A stretch of 64,000 bases of DNA from Enterococcus sp. MMGLQ5-1 (GCF_013155265.1 NZ_JABJXU010000003.1:62001-126000), one strand, 5' to 3'; counted from the first letter of the stretch, positions 28,052 to 36,779 are shown. A program made the numbers and translations. Notes: a model not told the origin generated them from the letters alone.

Positions 28052-28097
28052 CACCTTGCCCTAACTGCGAGTCAGCAGGAAGGACTAGGTGAATTTA

Positions 28098-28715
28098 ATG
28101 AAATTCAAGAAGACCCACAAAAATGACCGTCAAACGTACAAGTATCGTTTCTCTCGTATGGGCGAGGATGGTCGCTACATTGACGAAGTAGTTGAACTGA
28201 AAGCAGGAGTGGATGGAGTAACCGAGATGGATATCCTGAACCTCCATCGCCGCGATGACCTCGACAACTACTATTATTACAAGTCAATTCGTCCAGAGCG
28301 CACACCAGAAGAAAAGGCAAAAGTTGAGGCTTGGAAGGAAGCCTTCGTTGTCGACTTTGAAAATGAGCATGGTTACACGCCAGACCCTGATTATTTTCAA
28401 GGGGAAGCAGATGATTATTTTCCTCGGAACTACGTGCTGTCCTTGGATCAGACTGATGATGACTTCAATCCTGAAAAGAACCCTTTGCAGTATTTGTTAT
28501 GTAAGGCATCAGAACAAGCAGTCCAAGTAGACCCGCGGGTAGATCGTTTGCTTGAGTTGATGTTGAATTTGAAACCGGAGCAACAACAGCTCATCCAGCA
28601 AGTCTTCTATGAAGGAAAGACCCAAGTCGAGATTGCCGAGGAGTTAGGTGTGACAAAACAAGCGATTCAAAACCGTCTGAACAAGATTTATGCACGCCTG
28701 AGAAAACTTTTTTAA
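28098..28715 (+). CDS. phage sigma-70 region-4-like transcription factor
   Basis: This 205-residue acidic protein has about 140 residues of unknown fold. The C-terminal HTH (about 160-205) reads LKPEQQQLIQQVFYEGKTQVEIAEELGVTKQAIQNRLNKI in outline, the pattern of sigma-70 region 4 that contacts -35 boxes. AGGTG lies 6 bases before ATG 28098. A GTG at 28089 is also possible. It is the first gene of the phage early block and is followed within about 15 bases by the first copy of a conserved promoter-like motif seen three times in the element. I infer that it recognises that motif. Confidence 0.7.
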   Translation: MKFKKTHKNDRQTYKYRFSRMGEDGRYIDEVVELKAGVDGVTEMDILNLHRRDDLDNYYYYKSIRPERTPEEKAKVEAWKEAFVVDFENEHGYTPDPDYFQGEADDYFPRNYVLSLDQTDDDFNPEKNPLQYLLCKASEQAVQVDPRVDRLLELMLNLKPEQQQLIQQVFYEGKTQVEIAEELGVTKQAIQNRLNKIYARLRKLF

Positions 28716-28730
28716 GAAAAATTTCGGGAA

Positions 28731-28792
28731 GGGGTTTACTTTTCCCGATTTTCTTTGCCTGTAACTTGTAAGGGGGACAACCACTTACAAAT
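28731..28792 (+). promoter_or_regulatory. conserved phage promoter-like motif, copy 1, plus hairpin
   Basis: GGGGTTTACTTTTCCCGA (28731-28748) is followed by TTTTCTTTGCCTGTAACTT, and then by the hairpin TTGTAAG-N11-CTTACAA (28766-28790). GGAGG and the ATG of the next gene follow. Blocks and order match copies at 33101 and 63919. The hairpin sequences differ but each is self-complementary. Confidence 0.65.
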
Positions 28793-28813
28793 CAAATTGA
28801 GGAGGAAACTCAA

Positions 28814-29014
28814 ATGAAATTGAAACATCGTGTATGCATCAACGTCACGGATGATGCAGGAAACAAGGAGACCGTGCTCCAAGGCGGCATTCGTAACTTA
28901 CCGCGGAAGATTGCGGAGTGGCTGTTTGGTGAGAATATGGAAATTCTCGTCTTAACACCGGGACAATCTATCGAGTCGGTCGAGATTCATGAAGTGAAGA
29001 AGGAGGCAAAGTAA
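28814..29014 (+). CDS. small phage early protein
   Basis: The 66-residue protein (KLKHRVCINVTDDAGNKE..., then RKIAEWLFGENMEILVLTPG) has a beta-rich start and a basic helix in the middle. It is a common companion of DUF2800 genes in Firmicutes phages, with no known function. GAGGAGG precedes the ATG. It is the first gene after promoter copy 1, and the next gene starts 1 base after its stop. Confidence 0.65.
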   Translation: MKLKHRVCINVTDDAGNKETVLQGGIRNLPRKIAEWLFGENMEILVLTPGQSIESVEIHEVKKEAK

Positions 29015-29015
29015 C

Positions 29016-29348
29016 ATGAGTCGAATGAAATTATTGCTTCAGGTCACAGATGATATGCAAGCACTAGCTGACAGTTTGCGAGAACTGGTGGAGGCGATGC
29101 AGTTGGGTGAACCTGAGCAAGGAATGGTACAAGAATCGGAGCAAGTATCTGTGGCAGACCCAGACCCAAAGACAGTGGAAGTGAAACAGCCAACACTTGA
29201 AGAAGTACGTGGCTTGTTGGCTCGGAAGTCTCAAGAAGGTAAGTCATCAGATGTCAAAGCATTGATTGAGAAGTTTGGGGCGAGCCGCTTGAGTGAGATT
29301 CAGCCAGAAAGCTACCTTGCTTTGATGGCGGAAGCGGAGGGATTGTGA
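29016..29348 (+). CDS. phage early protein of unknown function
   Basis: The 110-residue protein has an N-terminal amphipathic helix (KLLLQVTDDMQALADSLRELVEAMQ), an acidic low-complexity middle (about 35-60) and a C-terminal helical domain (LEEVRGLLARKSQEGKSSDVKALIEKFG...). The C-terminal pattern is widespread in phages upstream of DUF2800 genes. Function is unknown, although a role in recombination or ssDNA handling is suggested by neighbours only. Its TGA overlaps the next ATG. Confidence 0.65.
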   Translation: MSRMKLLLQVTDDMQALADSLRELVEAMQLGEPEQGMVQESEQVSVADPDPKTVEVKQPTLEEVRGLLARKSQEGKSSDVKALIEKFGASRLSEIQPESYLALMAEAEGL

Positions 29349-30490
29349 TGCCAACTCAACACGCAACTTTATCAGCCTCTTCTAGTAACAGATGGATTCA
29401 CTGTCCACCAAGCGTAAGGCTGTCAGAAGGTTTTGAAAACAAGTCTAGCCCTTATGCCCAACAAGGAACGGATGCCCATACGCTCTGTGAGTACAAGTTG
29501 CATCAATTCCTCGGTGATGAGGGTGAAGATCCAAGACCAACACTTGAGTTCTATGATGAAGAAATGGAAAAAGCAAGTTCGGATTATGCAACTTTCGTCA
29601 TGGAAGAGGTAGCGAAGGCACGAAAAACGACTGCTGATCCAATTGTTATTGTGGAGCAAAAGCTAGACTTTTCAAAGTTTGTGCCTGACGGCTTTGGAAC
29701 TGGTGACTGTTTGGTCATCGCTGATGGAACATTGTCAGTTATTGACATGAAGTACGGCTTGGGAATATTAGTAGATGCGTATCAGAACCCACAGATGATG
29801 TGTTATGCACTTGGAACACTGGAGCTGTTTGACGGTATTTACGATATCCAAGAAGTAAAGATGACCATCTTCCAGCCGAGACGTGAGAACGTAAGTACCT
29901 ACACTCTATCAAAAGAAGAACTGTATCAGTGGGCAGAAGAAGTCCTAATGCCAGCTGCCAATCTTGCCTTTAAGGGTGAGGGTGAATTTCACTGTGGAAA
30001 ATGGTGTGGCTTCTGCCCAGCTAAGAACAGCTGTCGTGTTCGAGCAAAACAGAATCTTGAATTAGCCAAGTACGAGTTCAAGAAACCGGACTTGCTCGAA
30101 GACGATGAAATCGAGGTCATTCTTGAAAAAGTAGATGACTTGGTTTCATGGAGTAACGACATTAAGGAATACGCCTTAAAACTGGCTCTTGGTGGCAAAC
30201 AATGGACGAACCACAAGTTGGTCGAAGGTCGCTCTACACGTAAGTATTCCAATGACAATGATGTAGCTGCTGCCGTCATCAAAGCAGGGTATGACCCTTA
30301 TGATAAGAAACTACTTGGTGTCACCGCTATGACGAAAGTACTCGGGAAAGCCAAGTTTAATGAGATTCTGGGGGACTACATCATTAAGCCACCTGGCAAG
30401 CTGACACTCGTAACTAACACTGACAAACGTCAGGCAGTCACAATCAACAACGTAGACGAAGAATTTAACCAATTAACGGAGGAAAACTAA
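29348..30490 (+). CDS. DUF2800 protein, RecB/Cas4-like PD-(D/E)XK nuclease
   Basis: The 380-residue protein begins HATLSASSSNRWIHCPPS (first conserved Cys). The nuclease core has FGTGDCLVIADGTLSVIDMKYG (D...DxKYG, about 112-134) and QMMCYALG. A late cysteine cluster CGKWCGFCPAKNSC (about 215-228), together with the early Cys, is the Fe-S type arrangement of Cas4/AddB exonucleases. DUF2800 genes sit next to DUF2815 and DNA polymerase in many Firmicutes phages, implying a role in replication or recombination. ATG 29348 overlaps the upstream TGA. GTG 29345 is an alternative. Confidence 0.85.
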   Translation: MPTQHATLSASSSNRWIHCPPSVRLSEGFENKSSPYAQQGTDAHTLCEYKLHQFLGDEGEDPRPTLEFYDEEMEKASSDYATFVMEEVAKARKTTADPIVIVEQKLDFSKFVPDGFGTGDCLVIADGTLSVIDMKYGLGILVDAYQNPQMMCYALGTLELFDGIYDIQEVKMTIFQPRRENVSTYTLSKEELYQWAEEVLMPAANLAFKGEGEFHCGKWCGFCPAKNSCRVRAKQNLELAKYEFKKPDLLEDDEIEVILEKVDDLVSWSNDIKEYALKLALGGKQWTNHKLVEGRSTRKYSNDNDVAAAVIKAGYDPYDKKLLGVTAMTKVLGKAKFNEILGDYIIKPPGKLTLVTNTDKRQAVTINNVDEEFNQLTEEN

Positions 30491-30491
30491 T

Positions 30492-31040
30492 ATGGCAAAC
30501 ATTAACAAAACTAAGGTAATCACAGGTACTAACACTCGTCTTTCTTATTTCCACGGCTGGGAGCCGGTTTCAATCAACGGTGGTGCTGAGAAGTATTCAA
30601 CAGCAGTCTTGATTCCAAAATCTGATAAGAAAACGATTGATGCAATTGAAAAGGCAATTGATGCAGCTATCGAAGAGGGCATTGCTAAATTCGGTGGAAA
30701 GAAACCCAACAAGACAGCTATCAAGCTACCTCTTCGTGATGGGGACATTGAACGTGATGATGAAGCATATAAAGGTCACTACTTCATTAATGCTAACTCA
30801 ACTACACCACCTCAAATCGTGGACCAACGTGTGCAATCAATTCTTGAACGTTCACAAGTTTACAGTGGTTGTTATGCCCGTGTATCCATCAACTTCTACG
30901 CTTTCAACTCAAATGGGAATAAAGGAGTAGCTGCTGGTCTCGGGAATATCCAATTTGTTCGTGATGGAGAGCCACTTGGAGGACAAGTATCTGCTTCCGA
31001 TGAATTTGAAACTCTAGCAGATGATGACTTTTTAGCATAA
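30492..31040 (+). CDS. DUF2815 protein (predicted ssDNA-binding)
   Basis: The 182-residue protein starts after 1 base behind DUF2800. Segments TKVITGTNTRLSYFHGWEP, YSTAVLIPKSDK and CYARVSINFYAFNSNGNKGVAAGLGNIQFVRDG are family hallmarks. An acidic C-terminus (about 165-182, ending DDDFLA) recalls ssDNA-binding proteins that recruit partners, consistent with an OB-fold/gp2.5-like prediction. The role is inferred from family and from the neighbouring nuclease and polymerase genes. Confidence 0.8.
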   Translation: MANINKTKVITGTNTRLSYFHGWEPVSINGGAEKYSTAVLIPKSDKKTIDAIEKAIDAAIEEGIAKFGGKKPNKTAIKLPLRDGDIERDDEAYKGHYFINANSTTPPQIVDQRVQSILERSQVYSGCYARVSINFYAFNSNGNKGVAAGLGNIQFVRDGEPLGGQVSASDEFETLADDDFLA

Positions 31041-31096
31041 GACGTAACTAAGGGCGATGGGAGCTATCTCCTGTCGCTCATTTTAGATTGGAGTGA

Positions 31097-33040
31097 TTGA
31101 ATTTGAAACATTTATCCTTGGATCTCGAGACGTATTCAAGTGTCAATATCTCGAAATGTGGAGTCTATAAATATTCGGAAAGTCCAGATTTTGAGATTAT
31201 GCTCTTTGCTTATAGCGTGGATGGAAATCCTGTAGAGCTTGTTGACTTTACCAATGGGGAACGATTACCCCAAGAAGTCATTGAGGCACTATCCGATGAA
31301 ACCGTGATTAAACACGCATTCAATGCGAACTTTGAGCGTGTGTGTTTATCACGTTTTCTAGGAATAGACGGTTTTCTGAATCCACGAGGATGGCATTGCA
31401 CGATGATTTGGGCAGCCACTCTTGGATTACCTTTGTCACTTGCAGGTGTTGGTGCAGCCCTTGGGCTAGATAAGCAAAAGTTATCGGAAGGTAAGGACTT
31501 AATTCGGTATTTCTGTGTGCCTTGTAACCCTACAAAAGCAAACGGTGGTCGAGTTCGTAACCTTCCAAACCACGCTCCAGATAAGTGGTCTGCTTTTAAG
31601 GATTACAACATTCGTGATGTTGATGTTGAGATGGCAATACAGCGAAAGTTATCCAAATTTCCAGTACCTCAAGAAACGTGGGAGGAATATTGGATGGATC
31701 AAGAAATCAATGACAGGGGTATTAAAATTGACATGACCTTGGCGGATGCAGCAGTTCATATGGATGAATTATCGAAGAATGAAATAAACAAAAAGCTACA
31801 GGAATTAACTGGGCTTGAAAATCCAAATAGTGTTCTTCAAATGCGTTGTTGGTTAAGTAAACATGGTATTGAAGTTGAATCGCTTGGAAAGACAGCAGTA
31901 GCCGAACTACTCGGTTTAACCAATGATGAGTCTCTGAAAGAGGTTCTCTTACTTCGTCAGCAACTTGCGAAGTCATAAGTGAGGAAGTATCAGGCGATGC
32001 AAAACTTTGCATGTTCGGATAATCGTGCAAGAGGGCTCTTTCAGTTCTATGGAGCTAACCGCACAGGTCGATTTGCAGGTCGCGGCATTCAGCTTCAGAA
32101 CCTCCCTCAGAACCATATGGAGGATTTAGAAGAAGCGCGTGGTCTTGTACGACAAGGTGACTATGATTCTCTGTCACTTCTATATGACAGTGTCCCTAAC
32201 GTTCTGTCTGAATTGATTCGGACTGCTTTTGTGCCAAGAGAAGGGATGAAGTTTATCGTATCTGACTTCTCAGCTATTGAAGCTCGAGTGATTGCTTGGC
32301 TTGCAGGAGAGAAGTGGCGGCAAGAAGTGTTCAAGAGCGGTGGTGATATTTATTGTGCATCAGCAAGTCAGATGTTTGGTGTGCCAGTCGAAAAGCATGG
32401 CGTGAATGGGCACCTCCGTCAAAAAGGAAAAATCTCAGAATTGGCTCTCGGCTACGGTGGTTCTATCGGTGCGCTTAAGGCAATGGGAGCACTTAACATG
32501 GGGCTCACGGAAAATGAGCTTCACCCCCTTGTGACTTCATGGCGTGATTCTAATCCAGCCATTACGAAACTATGGTGGGACGTGGACAGAGCAGTGAAGG
32601 ATTGTGTCAAGCAACGTGGTAAGACAGAAACACACGGCATCAGGTTTGAATACAAATCAGGCTTTCTTTTTATTCATCTACTATCTGGAAGAAAGCTTGC
32701 CTACGTGAAACCACAAATTGGCGAGAACCGATTTGGTGGAGAGTCTGTCACATATGAGGGAGTAGGAGCAACCAAGAAGTGGGAACGGTTGGAAAGTTAT
32801 GGTCCAAAGTTTGTCGAAAACATTGTGCAAGCAATGGCGCGTGACATTCTTTGTTTTGCGATGGATAACCTACGTCAATTTGACATCGTTGGCTCAGTTC
32901 ATGATGAGGTGATTATCGAAGTTGAACCTCATACAACTGTAGAGGAGATTAACGGAATCATGGGTCAAGCACCATCATGGGCTGACGGTCTGCTACTTAA
33001 TGCGGATGGTTATGAGTGCATGTTTTATAAGAAGGATTAG
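31097..33040 (+). pseudogene. family A DNA polymerase, split by an in-frame TAA
   Basis: The frame is continuous for 648 codons except for TAA at 31976-31978. The first part (293 residues) is a 3'-5' exonuclease-like domain (LSLDLETYSS with D/E metal ligands, HAFNANFERVC). The second part (353 residues) is the polymerase domain with motif A DFSAIEARVIAWLAGE, the O-helix region and motif C VHDEVIIEV. The break lies at ...QLAKS-stop-VRKYQAMQ, where relatives continue, so a single change such as TCA to TAA explains it. A GTG directly after the stop could restart the polymerase half, giving two polypeptides. The start is TTG 31097 or 31103 (GGAG before). Confidence 0.85.
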
Positions 33041-33100
33041 TTGAACTTGTGGAGTCTGAGATGGCTTCACAATTTTTTTTTGAAATTTTTTTATCTCCGG

Positions 33101-33162
33101 GGGTTTACTTTGGCCGTTTTTCTTTGCCTGTTACTTAGGAAGGGGGGAACCCCTCTCCTGAA
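33101..33162 (+). promoter_or_regulatory. conserved phage promoter-like motif, copy 2, plus hairpin
   Basis: GGGTTTACTTTGGCCG (33101-33116) is followed by TTTTTCTTTGCCTGTTACTT, and then by a hairpin pairing AGGAAGGGG with CCCCTCTCCT (33137-33159). AGGAGGAG and the Rha start follow. Confidence 0.65.
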
Positions 33163-33185
33163 TAAATTACAGGAGGAGATTAACC

Positions 33186-33854
33186 ATGAAAGAGTTAATA
33201 CCCAAAGACGAGTTTGGCATTTTTGCTGACTCACATGACACAGCCCGTGTCGACAGCTTGTTTGTTGCTGATTCTTTCGGCAAAAATCACAAAGAAGTTT
33301 TGCGTGACATCCGAAGAATAACAGCCACGGATTCAGGTCTGAGCAAGGATTTTGCTCAGCGCAATTTTGCGCTCGGCTCATACAAAGATTCTCAAAATCA
33401 AAACCGACCTTGTTATTTTCTAACTCGTGATGGATTCACGATGTTGGTTATGGGGTACACCGGTAAGAAGGCAATGAAATTCAAGGAACTTTATATCAAA
33501 CGTTTCAACGAAATGGAAGCCACAATCAAACATTTGGTGAATTTGCGGATGGAATATCCGTTGCTTACTGAAAACATTACACTGCTCCACGAAACTCCAA
33601 AACCACGCTATTACATTAATGAAGCCAATATGCTTAACAAGATTGTGACGGGCATGAATGCCAAAGAGTACAAGTTGAAACATGGGATTCCGTTGGAAGA
33701 ATCAAGTATTCGTCCATTTTTGAGTGAAGAAGAACGAAAACAACTTGATGTATTACAACGAGTTGATACCGGTTTATTACTTTCAGTTCCTGATTATCAG
33801 GAGCGTAAACAGAAGTTGGAGTGGTATTACATGAAGAAATTTAAGGAGGACTAA
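33186..33854 (+). CDS. Rha-family phage regulatory protein
   Basis: The 222-residue protein has the Rha/pRha domain at about 18-110: VADSFGKNHKEVLRDIRRI, FALGSYKDSQNQNRPCYFLTRDGFTMLVMGYTGKKAMKFKELYI in outline. The C-terminal half is helical with a YINEANMLNKIVTGMNAKEYKLKHG block of phage antirepressor type. Rha proteins influence lysogeny and replication in lambdoid and Gram-positive phages. AGGAGGAG precedes ATG 33186, and the gene follows promoter copy 2 directly. Confidence 0.85.
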   Translation: MKELIPKDEFGIFADSHDTARVDSLFVADSFGKNHKEVLRDIRRITATDSGLSKDFAQRNFALGSYKDSQNQNRPCYFLTRDGFTMLVMGYTGKKAMKFKELYIKRFNEMEATIKHLVNLRMEYPLLTENITLLHETPKPRYYINEANMLNKIVTGMNAKEYKLKHGIPLEESSIRPFLSEEERKQLDVLQRVDTGLLLSVPDYQERKQKLEWYYMKKFKED

Positions 33855-33857
33855 ACT

Positions 33858-34070
33858 ATGTTTTACGTGAAAGAAAAAATGAGTGATGTGGCTGAAATGA
33901 CCATCGAAATTACGGACGAAAACGTCTACTGCACTTGTCCCAAATGTGGTGTAGAGGTTTCAGTAGACTTAGCAGAAGTTTTGAAAGATGGAGATTCTGA
34001 TTTGTTCAGTACGGCAGTTTGCTGTGCTGATTGCAGCCGTAAGATCCAGGAGGGAGAACTAAATGCCTAA
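33858..34070 (+). CDS. small zinc-ribbon phage protein
   Basis: The 70-residue acidic protein has CTCPKC (about 29-34) and CCADC (about 54-58), a four-cysteine zinc-ribbon pattern. Function is unknown. Such genes are common between Rha and the primase in this phage group. Its stop overlaps the next start by 8 bases. Confidence 0.7.
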   Translation: MFYVKEKMSDVAEMTIEITDENVYCTCPKCGVEVSVDLAEVLKDGDSDLFSTAVCCADCSRKIQEGELNA

Positions 34071-34407
34071 ACGATCCGATTACCGACCAATGGTTTATAT
34101 CTGCTCAGCCTTTTCAGGTGATGAGGCAGCCAACATTGAAAAGACCAAACGTTATTGCCGTTATGCCATTGACTACGACTGTATGCCAGTCGCACCGCAT
34201 CTCATGTACCCACAGTTTATGGATGAAACGATCGAGCGTGAGTTAGCCATCCATATGGATTTAGTCCTCCTTGGCAAGTGTGAAGAAGTCTGGGTTATTG
34301 GAAACCGTCTATCAAAAGGTATGGCGATTGAGCTAGAACAAGCTCAGTGGTGGGGCAAATACATTCGTTACTTTGACGAGGAGATGAAGGAGGTATTCCA
34401 TGATTAA
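34063..34407 (+). CDS. DUF4406/DUF7768-like protein (nucleoside deoxyribosyltransferase-like fold)
   Basis: The 114-residue protein has YICSAFSGDEAANIEKTKRYCRYA at the start, PHLMYPQFMD and LGKCEEVWVIGNRLSKGMAIELEQA. These are the glycine and glutamate motifs of the small 2-deoxyribosyltransferase-like family often called DUF4406. A role in nucleotide salvage is a family-level guess. GGAG lies before ATG 34063, and it overlaps the next gene by 8 bases. Confidence 0.75.
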   Translation: MPKRSDYRPMVYICSAFSGDEAANIEKTKRYCRYAIDYDCMPVAPHLMYPQFMDETIERELAIHMDLVLLGKCEEVWVIGNRLSKGMAIELEQAQWWGKYIRYFDEEMKEVFHD

Positions 34408-36643
34408 TTTCACGCTTTACACTGCTAACTCAGTTGGGAATGAGAAGAACAGCTTGTTCCCGACTAAGGCTGTGGTCACTGACAAGGCTAGTTTGTTACA
34501 AGCCGTTCAGTTTGACCACGTCACAGCTGAGTACAAGAACAACTACCGCAAGAGCGACAACTTCATCCAGTCAGACGTGATTCCGCTCGACTGTGACAAT
34601 GACCATTCAGATAACCCAAGCGATTGGATAACGTCACTTGATGTGGCGATGCAGTTTCCAGATGTTGCCTTTGCAGTGACTTATTCTCGCAACCATAACA
34701 AGGTCAAAGGGGAGAAGGCTGCCAGACCACGGTTTCACGTTTATTTCCCAATTACTCCTGTCACCGATAAGGATGAATATGTCCGCCTTAAGCAACAAAT
34801 CAACGAGGCATTTCCTTACTTTGACGACAATGCAATGGATGCTGCAAGGCTGCTTTTCGGAACGAGCAATCAAGAGGTTGAAATTTACGAAGGCTCGAAA
34901 CGCATTACTGACGTGCTTTCAGAGGACTTGTTTGCGGATTGGGAGGACAGCTTGTCGGAGATTGGGGAGGGGTCTCGAAATTCGACTATGAGCCACATTG
35001 CTGGAAAGCTCATCAAGCGTTACGGGGCAAAGAAGGAGACCTACGAACTCTTTCTCGAGCAAGCGGAGAAATGTAATCCGCCTCTGCCTGACGAGGAGCT
35101 CAAGACCATTTGGAACTCAGCTGTAAATTTCGGAAAGAAGGTCAAGCAGCAAGAAGGCTATATCCCTCCTGAGCAGTACAACAAGGATACCGAGCTTGAA
35201 CCAACCGACTACTCAGATGTAGGTCAAGCCACCGTCTTGGCGCGTGAGTATGAGTGCAAACTCCGCTACTCGCCATCCACTGACTATATCGTCTACAACG
35301 GTTCGTACTGGGAAGAGTCTGCTCCTAAATCACAGGCAGTAGCTCAAGCTTTGACCGAACGTCAACTGGAGGAGGCTGAAGCAGCCATTACCAAACAAAC
35401 ACAAGAAATGGTCAAGAACGGTGCATTTGCCATTCTCGCCTCTGTTGGTCCGAAGAAGGCTGTGACGATGTTCAACAAAGTCCAAGCCCATTCGTATGAA
35501 TTGTTTGAGGCAGCTCAGGCTTACAAGAAATACGCAGTGAAGAGACGGGATGACAAATTTCTGTCGTCAGCCTTAAAGGTTGCGAGACCAGTGCTTGAAA
35601 TCGAGCAACGCATTCTTGATGTGAACGAGTTTCTGCTCAATACGCCATCTGCTACCTACGATTTACGGACGGGTGCGATTCAAGACCACAAGGCTGAGGA
35701 CTACATTACCAAGCAGACTGAATGTGATCCGTGCGCTGACAATGAGCAAGTCTGGCTCGATGCTCTCAATACCATTTTTGTGGGTGACCAAGAGCTCATC
35801 GATTACGTTCAGATGATTGTTGGCTTGGCTGCCATTGGCAAGGTCTACGTTGAAGCACTCATCATCTCTTACGGTGAGGGTCGAAACGGGAAGTCCACTT
35901 TCTGGAATGTCATAAGCCGAGTACTTGGTAATTATTCAGGGAGTATCTCTGCTGATATCCTGACCAGCCAAATCCGAAGAAACGTGAAGCCTGAATTGGC
36001 CGAAGCTAAGGGTAAACGTCTCCTCATCGCTGCCGAGCTTGAAGAAGGCATGCGACTCAACACGTCTAACATCAAGCAACTCTGCTCAACTGATGAAATC
36101 GCGGCAGAGAAGAAGTACAAAGACCCGTTCAAATACGTCCCTACCCACACACTGGTGCTTTATACCAACCATCTGCCCAAGGTTGGCGCAATTGACAAGG
36201 GGACGTGGAGACGGCTGATTGTTATTCCTTTCCTTGCCACGATTGAAGGCAATAAGGATATCAAGAACTATGCGGACTACCTGTTTGAAAATGCGGGTGG
36301 CGCTGTCTTGCAGTGGATTATTGAGGGTGCGAAGAAAGTGATAGTCGCAGATTATAAACTGCCGTTACCCGAAGTAGTCGATGTAGCCATTCAACAATAC
36401 AAATCTGATAATGACTGGTTGGGGCACTTTTTAGAAGAGTGTTGTGAACTTGACCCAACCTACACCCAAAAATCAGGTGAACTCTATTCTGAATATCGTG
36501 CGTTCTGCATGAGAACAGGGGAATATGCAAGAAGTATTGCAGACTTCTACACCGCCTTGGAAGCGGAGGGAATCGGCCGCAAGCGAACCCAAAAAGGTGT
36601 CATCGTATCAGGTATCCGAGTAGTTTCGGAGTTTTTGGACTAA
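34400..36643 (+). CDS. P4-type primase-helicase (VirE / D5-like)
   Basis: The 747-residue replication protein has an N-terminal prim-pol-like domain (about 55-200, with IPLDCDNDHSDN and RPRFHVYFPI), a D5_N region (about 330-460) and a C-terminal SF3 helicase with Walker A YGEGRNGKSTFW (about 490-501). A Walker-B-type LLIAAELEEG and the sensor LYTNHLPKV follow, ending with a winged-helix tail. In phages and P4-like elements this protein primes and unwinds the origin. An inverted repeat with GGTGTAGGT/GGTGAAGGTGT motifs lies just downstream and may be its target. The ATG overlaps the previous gene. The frame is intact. Confidence 0.88.
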   Translation: MINFTLYTANSVGNEKNSLFPTKAVVTDKASLLQAVQFDHVTAEYKNNYRKSDNFIQSDVIPLDCDNDHSDNPSDWITSLDVAMQFPDVAFAVTYSRNHNKVKGEKAARPRFHVYFPITPVTDKDEYVRLKQQINEAFPYFDDNAMDAARLLFGTSNQEVEIYEGSKRITDVLSEDLFADWEDSLSEIGEGSRNSTMSHIAGKLIKRYGAKKETYELFLEQAEKCNPPLPDEELKTIWNSAVNFGKKVKQQEGYIPPEQYNKDTELEPTDYSDVGQATVLAREYECKLRYSPSTDYIVYNGSYWEESAPKSQAVAQALTERQLEEAEAAITKQTQEMVKNGAFAILASVGPKKAVTMFNKVQAHSYELFEAAQAYKKYAVKRRDDKFLSSALKVARPVLEIEQRILDVNEFLLNTPSATYDLRTGAIQDHKAEDYITKQTECDPCADNEQVWLDALNTIFVGDQELIDYVQMIVGLAAIGKVYVEALIISYGEGRNGKSTFWNVISRVLGNYSGSISADILTSQIRRNVKPELAEAKGKRLLIAAELEEGMRLNTSNIKQLCSTDEIAAEKKYKDPFKYVPTHTLVLYTNHLPKVGAIDKGTWRRLIVIPFLATIEGNKDIKNYADYLFENAGGAVLQWIIEGAKKVIVADYKLPLPEVVDVAIQQYKSDNDWLGHFLEECCELDPTYTQKSGELYSEYRAFCMRTGEYARSIADFYTALEAEGIGRKRTQKGVIVSGIRVVSEFLD

Positions 36644-36658
36644 AGAAAAAATTATAAA

Positions 36659-36755
36659 GGTGTAGGTAGGTGAAGGTGTTTACAGTACTTTCCTTAGAAG
36701 ATAAAAAAATAAGACCTATATAAAGTTAATGTATGACTATTCACCCATCTACACC
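36659..36755. repeat. 16-bp inverted repeat flanking an AT-rich core (candidate replication origin)
   Basis: GGTGTAGGTAGGTGAA (36659-36674) matches the complement of TTCACCCATCTACACC (36740-36755) at 14 of 16 positions. The 65 bases between are mostly A/T, and the left arm continues into a second GGTGAAGGTGT. It sits directly after the primase-helicase gene. P4 alpha-type initiators bind GGTGAACA-like iterons, so an origin is plausible. Confidence 0.5.
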
Positions 36756-36779
36756 CCAAAGGAAGATTGGAGTATATAA

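Larger units (their letters stand above)
27679..28097. other. non-coding stretch between cargo and the phage early region
   Basis: These 419 bases have no credible ORF. In order they hold a perfect GGGGTCA-CCTGA-TGACCCC hairpin (27704-27722), a strong terminator (27742-27785), a small palindrome ACTAG-GAAAT-CTAGT (about 27860-27874), a long rod-like structured RNA (27891-28005) and a terminator-like hairpin (28014-28051). The ribosome-binding site of the sigma-like gene comes last. Confidence 0.7.

Noticed and set aside
16581-28097. Integrase, CI repressor or excisionase of the prophage in the left part
   Set aside because: No such gene is present. The only HTH protein belongs to the restriction operon. 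The integration module probably lies right of the window.
31979-33040. Polymerase half as an independent normal gene
   Set aside because: It starts at a GTG directly after the stop without a ribosome-binding site, and its first residues continue the upstream domain. It is better described as the second part of one split gene, although restart cannot be excluded.
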